Source: Candidatus Bipolaricaulota bacterium (GTDB taxonomy: Bacteria > Bipolaricaulota > Bipolaricaulia > UBA7950 > UBA9294). Taken from it: a stretch of DNA of 64,000 nt. Below the pieces are notes generated by a model. The model worked only from the letters and a program-made list of their open reading frames with translations, searched no databases and had not been told where the DNA came from. Location of the stretch: the NCBI GenBank assembly GCA_028278555.1, contig JANQEA010000011.1, forward strand, positions 1-64,000, written 5' to 3'. Positions 21,918-30,152 of this stretch are shown piece after piece (positions within the stretch are counted from its first letter, which is position 1; every line of letters starts with the position of its first letter). A program made the translations under genes and the position numbers.

Positions 21918-24767
21918 GGCCGGTGGGGACGAGACGTTCAGCGTCACAGGGACGGTCACCGATGGCTCATCCGGATCGTTGCTCCAGATGACGATGTCGC
22001 ATGTCATCACCGAGCCTTCGCTCAAGCCGGTCGCATCGAGGTCGACCGAGATCGGCGTCGAGCCGCCTCCCGACGTTTTCCCGGCGCGGGGCGTCACCTC
22101 GATCCAAGTGGGGAGTTCGATCTGGACTGCGAGACCGTCCTTCACGTACGCCTCATCGTACGCGACCTGGAGTCCGTCGGATCCATCCGAGTTCTCGATC
22201 CCGACCGTGGCACTGTCCACGGGACCGCCGTTGCCCATGCTCTCGTACTGGCAGAGGATTCGCCCGTCCGGGTAGAGAATCGCTTGGAACGTGTTGCTCC
22301 CCCCGTCCTCCCAGCGAGGCACACCGACCCAGGAGACGACGAATCGGCCGAGTTCCGACAGAGTGTAGATCTCGCCGCCGGCCGACGGATCGAGATCGTC
22401 CCAGTACGGGGCGACGAGGTCATTCGGCTCCGTTGCGTTGGGGATCGACGTGTTGTTGTAGTCGATGACGGAGGATCCGAACACCAAGTACCCGTTCGAG
22501 ACGACGTGGACCGAGGTCTTCGAGTCTCCATAGAACTCGAACGGGAATGGCAGGGCAACCTCCGCAGACGACTCGTCCCCGAGGCCGAGCGGCGTGCCGC
22601 TCCCGGTAATGTCGATCCACTCATAGGTTGGGCCGTCCGGTTCTTCGCTGTCCGCCCACTCGTACCCGTGAGAGTCCGGTCCTCCGGAGGCCATCGGCCC
22701 GGTTGGCCCGGGGGAAGGCGATACGTTCTGCACAGAGATCGTCCAAGCGAGGTCGGCCCCGCCGAAGTTGTCGATCGACAGTGATGTCGAACCGGTGTCG
22801 TCCGGCGGCAGGACGATCGTCAGCGAGGCCGGCGCGACATCGATGTCGGGAGCGGACGCGCCGACGACGGTGATGTCGTATGGGTTCTCATCGGCGTCGT
22901 TGCTGACGATCTCCATGTCGAAGGAGAACGGATCCGATGTGGTCGGGGTGATCGAGACGCTCAGGGTTTCCGAGGTGCCGTCGGCGACGCTCAGCGGGAG
23001 CGGGGTGTCGACCGTGAATCCGCTGCAGTCGACGAGGTTCGATCCGGTGACGTCCGTGATCGACAGCGGGGAGATGCCAGTGTTCTCGATCGTGTAGTCG
23101 ATCGTCGCCGGAACGCCGGCCGGCTGGCTGCCGACGTAGTCCGTCGCGCCGTCGGCGATCGAGGTCGTCGCCGGTCGCTGAACGTCGATCTCCGGTGCGC
23201 CAAGCCGAAACGAGATCGTCGCTCCGGCGGAGCCGATGTCGTAGATGCTCAGCCCACCTGGACTCCCATCGCTGAGGAAGCTCGACGGATTCGTCGTATC
23301 GTCGATCGCCGTTCGCCCGACGTCGCTGCTGTAGTACGCGCTCCAGATGTCGCCGTTCGTCGTCGGGTCCGTCCCTCCAGGGCGATAAACGTAAACCTCG
23401 TCCGGCGGTCCATTCGCGTTTCCGTACGCCGAGGTGTTGATCCGGGTGACGATCAGGCCCGGGCCAGGGACCCCACTCTCGAACGTTCCTGTATCCGCAC
23501 GGTACTCGACGACGAAGAACTCGGTCGGCGAGTTGTTCGAAGCGATCTTGTAGCACTGTCCGGTCGACGACGTAAGCGGATTGAGCGTGTGTAGGCTCCC
23601 GTCCGGCGTGATCTCGGGGATCGTGGCGATCCATCCTCCGTACTCGTACTTCATGTACGCGCCCATGTGCTGCGCATTGTCCGAGGCCATCAGATCCCAG
23701 CGGCCGACCGGCGTGATTGTCCTGTCGTAGTAGCGATAGAGATCCGGCGCTCCGAGGGAGTGGAACATCTCGTGGCAGAGGACACTGACGTCTGTAACGG
23801 TCTGCAGCTGGAAGTTGTACGTGTAGACGCGCTTCCCGTGGATGGAGACGGTCTCGGAGTAGAGCGACCATTTGTGCGGCCATAGGAGCGACGCCCATGC
23901 GCCGGGCGAGCCGTAGACGATGAAGCAGACGTTGTCGACCCGGCCGTCTCCATCCCCGTCGAGATCGAGTCCAGCAGGAACCTCGGCGCTGATCGCATCG
24001 ACCGCGTTCGCGAGCAACGTGTGTTCCCGCTCCCTCCGTTCGGATCCGTTGTCCCCGCCCTGGTAGCCGTCCGGGTTGGTCGCCGCGTCGTACGGCTGGT
24101 AGTAGGCGCGTGGGTGCGCGTTTTGGTACGAGACGACCGTCACACCGGGCGTAGGGTAGAAGGTCGTCGAGATGGAAAGTGCTCCGTAGGATGCCTCCTG
24201 GAAGTAGGCGTCCATCGAGTCCGAGGATGTGTTGAACATCCCGTCGTAGGTCGAGATGGCATCCAGGAACTCGGGCTCGTCGCTGAATCGGATGAAGACG
24301 ACGAGGTTATTGATCGTTCCGGTTTGCGGTGCCGGCTGAGGTCCCGGAAGGGGTGCCAGGGGACCGCCTGGCGCTTGGAACCCTTGGACGATCTCGCGGA
24401 TTCGCCCCGGCGGGAGGTTCAGGCCGGGCTTCAGGCCGATCGATGCCGGATCGACAGACCCGACGCGGTATCCGGAGGCGACGAGATCGCCGCCGATGAG
24501 TTCTGCGTACTCGGCGAATCCGGTCACCGAATCTCGAACGATGGTGTAGCCGTTCTCGTCGTGGACCCAGTTGTAGAACTCGTCGCCGGAGGCGAAGAGC
24601 TCAAGGACTTCTCCATCCGGTTGGGTGATCGTGATCGGAACGCTCGTCAGCCGAGCTCCCTGAGCCAAACAGGCGAAGAAGGCAATCCCGAGCAGGCAGG
24701 CGATCAGATGCTCCCTCGGAACCGCTTGTACCCAGTGTCCGGTGCCCGGTGCTCTCCGTTGTGTCAT
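21435..24767 (-). CDS. Secreted M6-family metallopeptidase with C-terminal cassette
   Basis: A 1110-residue protein with a signal peptide (LIACLLGIAFFACLAQGA, residues 22-39). The M6 (immune inhibitor A-like) catalytic domain carries the zinc motif CHEMFHSLGAPD (His332, Glu333, His336, third ligand Asp342) after a TINNLVVFIRFSDEPE segment. After about residue 510 come an ASH-type choice-of-anchor domain (IDVQRPATTSIADG), a second beta domain that could be a carbohydrate-binding or Ig fold, and the terminal 160 residues shared with the neighbouring C10 peptidase. A full catalytic set suggests an active extracellular protease. It has its own promoter (24839-24867) and an SD (GAGGGGAG). Confidence 0.92.
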   Translation of the reverse strand: MTQRRAPGTGHWVQAVPREHLIACLLGIAFFACLAQGARLTSVPITITQPDGEVLELFASGDEFYNWVHDENGYTIVRDSVTGFAEYAELIGGDLVASGYRVGSVDPASIGLKPGLNLPPGRIREIVQGFQAPGGPLAPLPGPQPAPQTGTINNLVVFIRFSDEPEFLDAISTYDGMFNTSSDSMDAYFQEASYGALSISTTFYPTPGVTVVSYQNAHPRAYYQPYDAATNPDGYQGGDNGSERREREHTLLANAVDAISAEVPAGLDLDGDGDGRVDNVCFIVYGSPGAWASLLWPHKWSLYSETVSIHGKRVYTYNFQLQTVTDVSVLCHEMFHSLGAPDLYRYYDRTITPVGRWDLMASDNAQHMGAYMKYEYGGWIATIPEITPDGSLHTLNPLTSSTGQCYKIASNNSPTEFFVVEYRADTGTFESGVPGPGLIVTRINTSAYGNANGPPDEVYVYRPGGTDPTTNGDIWSAYYSSDVGRTAIDDTTNPSSFLSDGSPGGLSIYDIGSAGATISFRLGAPEIDVQRPATTSIADGATDYVGSQPAGVPATIDYTIENTGISPLSITDVTGSNLVDCSGFTVDTPLPLSVADGTSETLSVSITPTTSDPFSFDMEIVSNDADENPYDITVVGASAPDIDVAPASLTIVLPPDDTGSTSLSIDNFGGADLAWTISVQNVSPSPGPTGPMASGGPDSHGYEWADSEEPDGPTYEWIDITGSGTPLGLGDESSAEVALPFPFEFYGDSKTSVHVVSNGYLVFGSSVIDYNNTSIPNATEPNDLVAPYWDDLDPSAGGEIYTLSELGRFVVSWVGVPRWEDGGSNTFQAILYPDGRILCQYESMGNGGPVDSATVGIENSDGSDGLQVAYDEAYVKDGLAVQIELPTWIEVTPRAGKTSGGGSTPISVDLDATGLSEGSVMTCDIVIWSNDPDEPSVTVPVTLNVSSPPADTPAVFRVEPNGTVLADATVHAASIETGAADIAEWVPVSEPVMPGSVVELDPLHPGSYRLSSAFCAPSIAGVIATEPGMILGQAAPFDQKALLALLGIVPVRVIGEGGPILPGDLLIASSKPGYAMRWNGLGSCPCALVGKALEPMTDAEGLILVLLTSH

Positions 24768-24838
24768 CGAATCCGTCTCCCCTCGAGGCGCAGCCCGGCG
24801 GGCTGGCGCACTCGAACCTGGCTGAGACAGGGGAGACG

Positions 24839-24867
24839 AATCTACCGCGGAATCGGCGGTCGATCAA
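24839..24867 (-). promoter_or_regulatory. Promoter of the M6 peptidase gene
   Basis: On the minus strand TTGATC (24862-24867), a 17-base spacer and TAGATT (24839-24844). The -10 box is the same as that of the C10 peptidase promoter at 27812-27840. Confidence 0.6.
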
Positions 24868-24966
24868 ACTGGAGTGAGACGTCCACTGATGCCGAGACAT
24901 GCAACGGGACGGAGCAGTTCAACACCCCGCTTCGCTTTCCCGGTAGGATGAGATACGAGAGCCAAT

Positions 24967-25449
24967 CTAGTGAGCTGTTAGAAGGACCAAGATGACTCCT
25001 TCTGCGACGGTCATCGGCTCGAGTGCCTTCCCGACAAGCGCACACGGACAGGGACCGTCCCCGTTCCATCGCATCGCGTACCCGGCTCTCGAGGAAGCGA
25101 CGAGAAGATCGCCCGGGAGGATCGGACCGCCTTCGTCGGTCACGCGAACCGGGACGATCCCGATCAGCGCCAAGAGCGCCTTCTGGTCGAACGGAGCGGC
25201 TTGGCCGAGGATCATCCCCGGTTCGGTCGCGATCACGCCGGCGATCGACGGCGCGCAGAACGTACTTGCCAGCCGATACGACCCCGGATGGAGCGGGTCG
25301 AGCTCGACGACGGATCCGGGCGTCACCGGCTCGGAGACAGGCACCCACTCGGCGACGTCGGCCGCCCCGGTCTCGATGCTCGCCGCGTGAACCGTCGCAT
25401 CGGCGAGGACGGTCCCATCGGGCTTGACGCGGAAGACGGCGGCTGTGTC
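24967..25449 (-). repeat. C-terminal cassette, copy 2 (C10 peptidase)
   Basis: Second copy of the 160-codon terminal cassette (AVFRVKPDGTVLADATVHAA ... KALEPMTVAEGVILVLL), nearly identical to 21435-21917. The similarity ends sharply at the boundary with the preceding, unrelated domains, which points to a recent duplication or gene conversion. Confidence 0.9.
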
Positions 25450-27771
25450 GGACGGGCCAGTGGTAGAACAGGCTCCGGACGACCAGCCTGTCTCGTTCTG
25501 GCTCGCCGACTTGTCGCGCGCCTTCACGCGGTAGCAGTACGCCGTGTTCGCGCTGAGTCCGTTGTCGGCGTAGGAGGCGCTGTCCTGCCAACCGCTGTCA
25601 TCGCCGCCCGGATTGCCGGAGGTCTCCTCGAAGTAGTACTCGACGCCGCTCGGATCGGTCGCCGTCGACGCGGTCATGCTGATCGTCGTCGGTCCGGTGA
25701 CACTCGGAGGCGAACTCCATGTCGCCGGATCCGGCGTCGGGGGATCCGCGTCGCTCGCATCGCTATAGACACCGAAATCGTCGATGAACCAACCCGGGTA
25801 GTCGTCGTAGTAATCGGAGAACCATGTATCGAATCCGAATCGAACCCGCATCGACGAGACGCTGGTCGTCGTGACGTCATGAAGGATCTGTTGCCAGGCA
25901 TATTGCGATGGATCCTCGCTGTCTTCATACCAGAACTGCGTCCATCCGCCGCCGTCGAGCGAGTACTCGGCGTATGTCTGGTCCTGCGCGAAACCGGGTT
26001 GGTCGTAGTGGAAGACCGAGCGCCAATGCCAGAACGAGATGGTGATTGAATCGGTCCCCGAGACGTCGATCGATGGAGAGGTGAGTGTTCCTTGGCTTCG
26101 GCCGCCGGTCGCGTAGTTGCCGGTCCCCTCCTGACCGTACCACTGCGAATGTGAGGAGGAGTGACTCTTCTGCTCCGTGATGTGCCACAGACCGGTTGCG
26201 GTCCAGTTCTGCCCCGACTCCATGTCGTCGGACCAGTGTGTCGTCGCAGTCTGGAAAACCGCCCGAGCGGTCTTGTTCCCGTCCATGATGACGCGAAGCG
26301 GATTGGACGTCCCCGAAACGTCTCCCTCCCAGTGATCGAAGATCGAACCGGCACTCGGCGTGGCGGTCACGAGCACGTGTGCCCCCTGCCTGTGACTCGT
26401 TCCGGTCGGCAGATTCGAGACCGTCCCGGAACCGGTTGTCTCCGTTGTAAGGGTATAGTTCGTTGCGATTGGATAGACGTTCACGACGGCGGCCTCGACG
26501 AAACCGTAGTCCGGCATACCGGTCGGCATCGTGTACCAGCCGTTCGCCACGTAGGTCCAGCCGTAGTTCAAGTGGTAGACGCTGGTTCCCGATTGCCAGC
26601 CGTCGGCGACGATCGTGTGGCCACCGCCGCCACCGGAGACGGAGACCCAGACGCCAGCCGGCTGGCCCTGTGACATGCTGGTCGCCAATTGGGTGTAGAA
26701 CGATGTCTCGGTCGTGTAGTACGGTGTCCCCCACCAAGAGTAGTCCGGCGCGTAGCTTCTGAGATCAGCCGATGCGTACCCCCATCGCTCGTCCGGCGGA
26801 CTCCACGGAGACCAATTCCCCGCCAGAGCCGCCGGCCAGTACGCCAAGTGCGCGCCTGATACATCCGATGTGTAGTCCATTTCGACCGAGACGCCGGCGG
26901 CGAATGAGACCGCAGCGGCGACCGCATCGCTTGGATTGCAGTCGTTGTAGTTGATGCCGGAGAAGTCGGCGTCGCTCGCATCGATGGCGATCCCGCGCGT
27001 GTCCGTGACGTAGTCAGCCGAGGCGGGGAACGCGACCGAGGTTGGATACTGCCAGTAGTTGAGCACTTGGGCGAGCGCGGTGGCCGTGCACCCTACGACG
27101 CAGCGGTTGCTCGTCACCGGGTCGATCGGGCAGTCATCATTGTAGGGGGAATCCTGATCCCAATAGGTTGTCAGCCATGGGCCGTACACCGTGGTTCCGT
27201 TGCCGGGTGGATCCGGAGGCGACGCTCCGGCGTCCTTCGGCGGCGCTGGCGGGGAGAGAAGCATGCCCCAGTTCGATTCGTTGGAGGCGGCCGCATCGGG
27301 GGCCAACGCGGCTGCTTCGACTGCGGCGATGCGAAGGGAAAGATCTTGCCGCAGCATGTGAAGGAGGATGTTGTTCGGATCCTCGTCCCACGAGAAGTTC
27401 GACGTATAAGAGAAGGCGATGATCGGAGCAAGCTGTGTGTCCGAAGTGACCACGACGTATCCCACTGGGGCGAGCCGGTGGACGTAGCCGAGCGTCGCCC
27501 CGGTCTCCGGATCGAGGAGAGGCTTGGCCGTCCCGGTGATCTGCGTGGTCGGGAGTCCTCCGACCGTTTGCAGGTACTCCGAACCTCGGTCCTTCTCTTC
27601 TTCGATGAATCGAACGGCGACCGACTCCGCCTGGTTCGACGGAACGGGCGCTGCGCCGGCTGCAATCCCCGCGGCCAGGATCACAAGCAGAGTTAGCCCT
27701 TGGATTAGGTGCAATCGACGTTCCCGACGCTTCTCGTCATGGATCGATGCAGAGAAAGTGTGAACACCCAT
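24967..27771 (-). CDS. Secreted C10-family (streptopain-like) cysteine peptidase with C-terminal cassette
   Basis: A 934-residue protein with a signal peptide (LLVILAAGIAAGAAP). An N-terminal Spi-like propeptide (about 45-150) carries the GYVVVTSDTQLAPIIAFS stretch typical of C10 zymogens. The catalytic domain has Cys228 in RCVVGCTATALAQVLNYW and His385 in GGGGGHTIVADGWQ, followed by VYHLNYGW. Downstream are an InlB-B-like repeat (GTVSNLPTG...FDHWEGDVSG), a jelly-roll-like domain (about 510-660), a fibronectin-III-like module and the 160-residue cassette shared with the M6 peptidase. SD AAGGAGG; own promoter. An inhibitor-like lipoprotein gene lies 121 bases upstream. Confidence 0.92.
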   Translation of the reverse strand: MGVHTFSASIHDEKRRERRLHLIQGLTLLVILAAGIAAGAAPVPSNQAESVAVRFIEEEKDRGSEYLQTVGGLPTTQITGTAKPLLDPETGATLGYVHRLAPVGYVVVTSDTQLAPIIAFSYTSNFSWDEDPNNILLHMLRQDLSLRIAAVEAAALAPDAAASNESNWGMLLSPPAPPKDAGASPPDPPGNGTTVYGPWLTTYWDQDSPYNDDCPIDPVTSNRCVVGCTATALAQVLNYWQYPTSVAFPASADYVTDTRGIAIDASDADFSGINYNDCNPSDAVAAAVSFAAGVSVEMDYTSDVSGAHLAYWPAALAGNWSPWSPPDERWGYASADLRSYAPDYSWWGTPYYTTETSFYTQLATSMSQGQPAGVWVSVSGGGGGHTIVADGWQSGTSVYHLNYGWTYVANGWYTMPTGMPDYGFVEAAVVNVYPIATNYTLTTETTGSGTVSNLPTGTSHRQGAHVLVTATPSAGSIFDHWEGDVSGTSNPLRVIMDGNKTARAVFQTATTHWSDDMESGQNWTATGLWHITEQKSHSSSHSQWYGQEGTGNYATGGRSQGTLTSPSIDVSGTDSITISFWHWRSVFHYDQPGFAQDQTYAEYSLDGGGWTQFWYEDSEDPSQYAWQQILHDVTTTSVSSMRVRFGFDTWFSDYYDDYPGWFIDDFGVYSDASDADPPTPDPATWSSPPSVTGPTTISMTASTATDPSGVEYYFEETSGNPGGDDSGWQDSASYADNGLSANTAYCYRVKARDKSASQNETGWSSGACSTTGPSDTAAVFRVKPDGTVLADATVHAASIETGAADVAEWVPVSEPVTPGSVVELDPLHPGSYRLASTFCAPSIAGVIATEPGMILGQAAPFDQKALLALIGIVPVRVTDEGGPILPGDLLVASSRAGYAMRWNGDGPCPCALVGKALEPMTVAEGVILVLLTAH

Positions 27772-27811
27772 CTATCCTCCTTGGCCACCTAAGAACCTAG
27801 AAAACTACATG

Positions 27812-27840
27812 AATCTAGTGAGCAATGAGGTGTTCGTCAA
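27812..27840 (-). promoter_or_regulatory. Promoter of the C10 peptidase gene
   Basis: On the minus strand TTGACG (27835-27840), a 17-base spacer and TAGATT (27812-27817), about 40 bases before the ATG. It would let the peptidase be expressed apart from the inhibitor gene upstream. Confidence 0.65.
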
Positions 27841-27892
27841 CTCCGGGCGAGAAGCAACGCATTCGCCAACCCCAGGAAGTCGCGTCGAGCTC

Positions 27893-28309
27893 TTAGGGCA
27901 CCCAGACGATGACGGCGTACGTTTCGAGCGGGGGCTCGTCCTCCCACGGACGGTGGTAGGCGAGGGTGAGCGTGAACGTCCCGCGCGCTGCGGCGGCATA
28001 GCGGAACGTGAAGACCCCCGGGCTGCCCGGTGCAGTCCCGTCGCTCCGGTAGTCGCCCTCCTCGATCGCTTCGAGGGGAGTCCCGGCCAGCTCAGCCGGG
28101 TCGATCCGTTCCCACAGGTATCCGGTCGACGCGTTCCCGGGGAGACGGATCCGAAGAACATCACCGACGTCCATCACGACGAGCGATCCGTTGTCTGCGT
28201 CGGTCAGGGAACGGACGCGGTGGAAACAGCCCGATGTGGTCAGGGCTGCTGCGAGGACGAAGACGGCGAGTATGCCCTGCAGAACGTGCCTCGGATTCAT
28301 CGCGCGCAT
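27893..28309 (-). CDS. Chagasin-like (I42) cysteine peptidase inhibitor lipoprotein
   Basis: A 138-residue lipoprotein: signal segment LQGILAVFVLAAAL and lipobox TTSGC, so it is anchored in the membrane. The mature part has the three chagasin-type loops: GNASTGYLWE (the NPTTGF/Y loop), a Gly-rich strand GVFTFRYAAAARGTFTL, and the terminal YHRPWE motif. Chagasins block papain-type cysteine peptidases. Here the gene is followed by a C10 cysteine peptidase and preceded by a transglutaminase-like Cys protein, so a protective role is plausible but inferred. ATG at 28300 is an alternative start. TACACT lies six bases before 28309, a leaderless layout. Confidence 0.85.
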   Translation of the reverse strand: MRAMNPRHVLQGILAVFVLAAALTTSGCFHRVRSLTDADNGSLVVMDVGDVLRIRLPGNASTGYLWERIDPAELAGTPLEAIEEGDYRSDGTAPGSPGVFTFRYAAAARGTFTLTLAYHRPWEDEPPLETYAVIVWVP

Positions 28310-28315
28310 CGACCG

Positions 28316-28344
28316 AGTGTAGAGAGGAGAGGAATCTCCGGCAA
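28316..28344 (-). promoter_or_regulatory. Promoter of the chagasin-like gene, leaderless arrangement
   Basis: On the minus strand TTGCCG (28339-28344), a 17-base spacer and TACACT (28316-28321), six bases before the ATG at 28309. No SD. It overlaps the intergenic gap after the transglutaminase-like gene. Confidence 0.6.
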
Positions 28345-28356
28345 GGAGCGACTCTG

Positions 28357-29043
28357 TCATCTCTTGGAGCTGGATGCGTAGACGGGCTGGAGCGCGAGGA
28401 TGGTCGGCCGCGATCGATATCGATCCGGAACCTCGCCGATCGCCCACCCGATGCTCGTCGGCTCGACGTAGTAGTACGACCCGCCGTTCCACAGAATGGG
28501 CGGGTCCTCCGGTTTCGTCGGAGGATCGACCCGGATCCCGAGGGCCATGTGGTCCTCCCCGAGGTAGGCAAGGAGGATGACGTCGAAGCGCATCTGGCGG
28601 AGGAGCGCTGCGGCAAGAATCGACGCGTCCTCACAGTCGCCCCGCTGCTCAACAAGCATCTCCAGCGGGTACCGTGGGTACTCGCACGATTCGTTCACGT
28701 AGGGAATCGCCTGGACAAACGCGACGACAAGATTCAGCCTCTCCCACGAATTCAGACCGGCGTCGGAGGCGAGCCGCTCGAGTCCGTCGAGGAGCGACTG
28801 TAGTTGCTCGTCATCCCGCGGATCGTTGACGTACTCGGTGTAGTTGGCGTAGTCGAGGATCCGTGGACGCGTTCGGAAGAACTGGTAGTGCGCGGTCGAG
28901 AAGCGATGCGTCAGGCTCCACGTCCGACCGGCATACGCCCACGTGAAACTCCGCTCCGTCGTCGCGTTCTGGCCGGCGACCGGGACCGAGATAAGGAGGA
29001 GAAGCGAGAGAAAAAAGAGTAGGAGGAACGACTGCCCGCGCAT
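28357..29043 (-). CDS. Secreted transglutaminase-like cysteine protein
   Basis: A 228-residue protein with a signal peptide (LLLFFLSLLLLISVPVAG). The core has a transglutaminase-like catalytic triad: Cys in QRGDCEDASILAAALLR (about residue 136), His in EDHMALGI, and an Asp/Glu candidate in YYYVEPTS. Earlier, NLVVAFVQAIPYV matches the usual helix before the Cys. Family members are peptidases or amidases acting on envelope proteins or peptidoglycan; the substrate is unknown. It lies 47 bases upstream of the chagasin-like gene on the same strand. Confidence 0.8.
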   Translation of the reverse strand: MRGQSFLLLFFLSLLLLISVPVAGQNATTERSFTWAYAGRTWSLTHRFSTAHYQFFRTRPRILDYANYTEYVNDPRDDEQLQSLLDGLERLASDAGLNSWERLNLVVAFVQAIPYVNESCEYPRYPLEMLVEQRGDCEDASILAAALLRQMRFDVILLAYLGEDHMALGIRVDPPTKPEDPPILWNGGSYYYVEPTSIGWAIGEVPDRYRSRPTILALQPVYASSSKR

Positions 29044-29195
29044 GACACCACCCGTTGTCCGACCGCGGCTGCTCCAGACGGTCGGGGAGTTGCGGATCCG
29101 ATCCGCACGCGAGCGACTCTACGACACGGCTGTCAAACGACCGTGGGTGGCGGGTGGAGATGATGTGTGGCTGTCGACTGCGGCCGGCGGGGAGG

Positions 29196-30023
29196 CTAGA
29201 GCCACGCTTCGATCGTCTCGCCCCGGAGGAAGCTGAGGTGGCCGTTAAACCGGATGACGCCGGTCCGATCGATCAGGAATGCGTGCGGTACACGGGCGAC
29301 TCCGTAGAGGATCATCGTCTGCTTCATCGTCGGATTGCTCTCGCGGAGGGTGACGAAGCCGGTGTATCCGCTCTGCGCGAGGAGATTGCCTGCCCCGCGG
29401 TAGTTGTGGTCCGTGATGACATCGACAATGACGAGTCCCCGCGGCCCGTAGGCTCGTCGGAGCGACTCGAGGTACGGGAGCGCCGACACACACGCTGGAC
29501 ACCCACTCGACCAGAACTCGAGGAGGACGACCTGCCCGAGGAAATCGGAGAGCCGAACGATCGAGTCATTCAGGTCCGGAATGGCGAACTCGGGGGCCCG
29601 AGCGCCGACGTAGGTTCCGACCGGGACGTTCGCAACTGCCGGAGCGGTCGGACTGGCGGCGGGTGATGTTGGTGTTCGCGGGACTGGCTCGACCCGATTC
29701 AAGTCGATCGTCCGGCGCACCAGGTGGCTCGCCCCCTCGTTGTCGGTGACGACGAGGAGGACGGTGTAGCTGGAGACGTTCGGATACGTGTGCGCCTTCG
29801 TCGCTCCGGAGCCGGTCGTCCCGTCGCCGAAGACCCACTGATAGGCGATGATCGTGCCGTCGGCATCGCGAGAGACCGTCGCATCGAAGACGACGGAGTT
29901 TGGGGATCCATCTTCACCAGCGTGGACCTCGAACTCTGCGATCGGCGGGGTGTTGGCCCAGGCGCCGGACGCGCACAGTGCGCAGGCGAGGAAGAGCACG
30001 AAGCCCAGGGCACGTCTGTTCAT
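29196..30023 (-). CDS. Secreted PKD domain-thioredoxin (TlpA/ResA-like) fusion
   Basis: A 275-residue protein with signal peptide LGFVLFLACALCASGAWA. A PKD domain (about 25-108) shows DADGTIIAYQWVFGDGTTGS and the HTYPNVSSYTVLLVVTDNEG end. A Thr/Pro/Ala-rich linker follows, then a TlpA-like thioredoxin domain (about 138-275): RAPEFAIPDLND, redox motif Cys-Pro-Ala-Cys in FWSSGCPACVSALPYLES, and the cis-Pro region VARVPHAFLIDRTG. It probably reduces or isomerises disulfides, or delivers reductant, outside the membrane. The PKD fusion is unusual and may tether it to a surface. Confidence 0.88.
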   Translation of the reverse strand: MNRRALGFVLFLACALCASGAWANTPPIAEFEVHAGEDGSPNSVVFDATVSRDADGTIIAYQWVFGDGTTGSGATKAHTYPNVSSYTVLLVVTDNEGASHLVRRTIDLNRVEPVPRTPTSPAASPTAPAVANVPVGTYVGARAPEFAIPDLNDSIVRLSDFLGQVVLLEFWSSGCPACVSALPYLESLRRAYGPRGLVIVDVITDHNYRGAGNLLAQSGYTGFVTLRESNPTMKQTMILYGVARVPHAFLIDRTGVIRFNGHLSFLRGETIEAWL

Positions 30024-30152
30024 GGGGTCGTTCCTCCGATCCTTTGCGCAGTCATCTTCGGCGTCTGCGCCCGAAGGGTCTCATTGTACACACGGTCGAC
30101 CGGAACGACTGTTTCGTCGGTCACACTGAGCGGGTTCTGCTAGGATGGCGAG

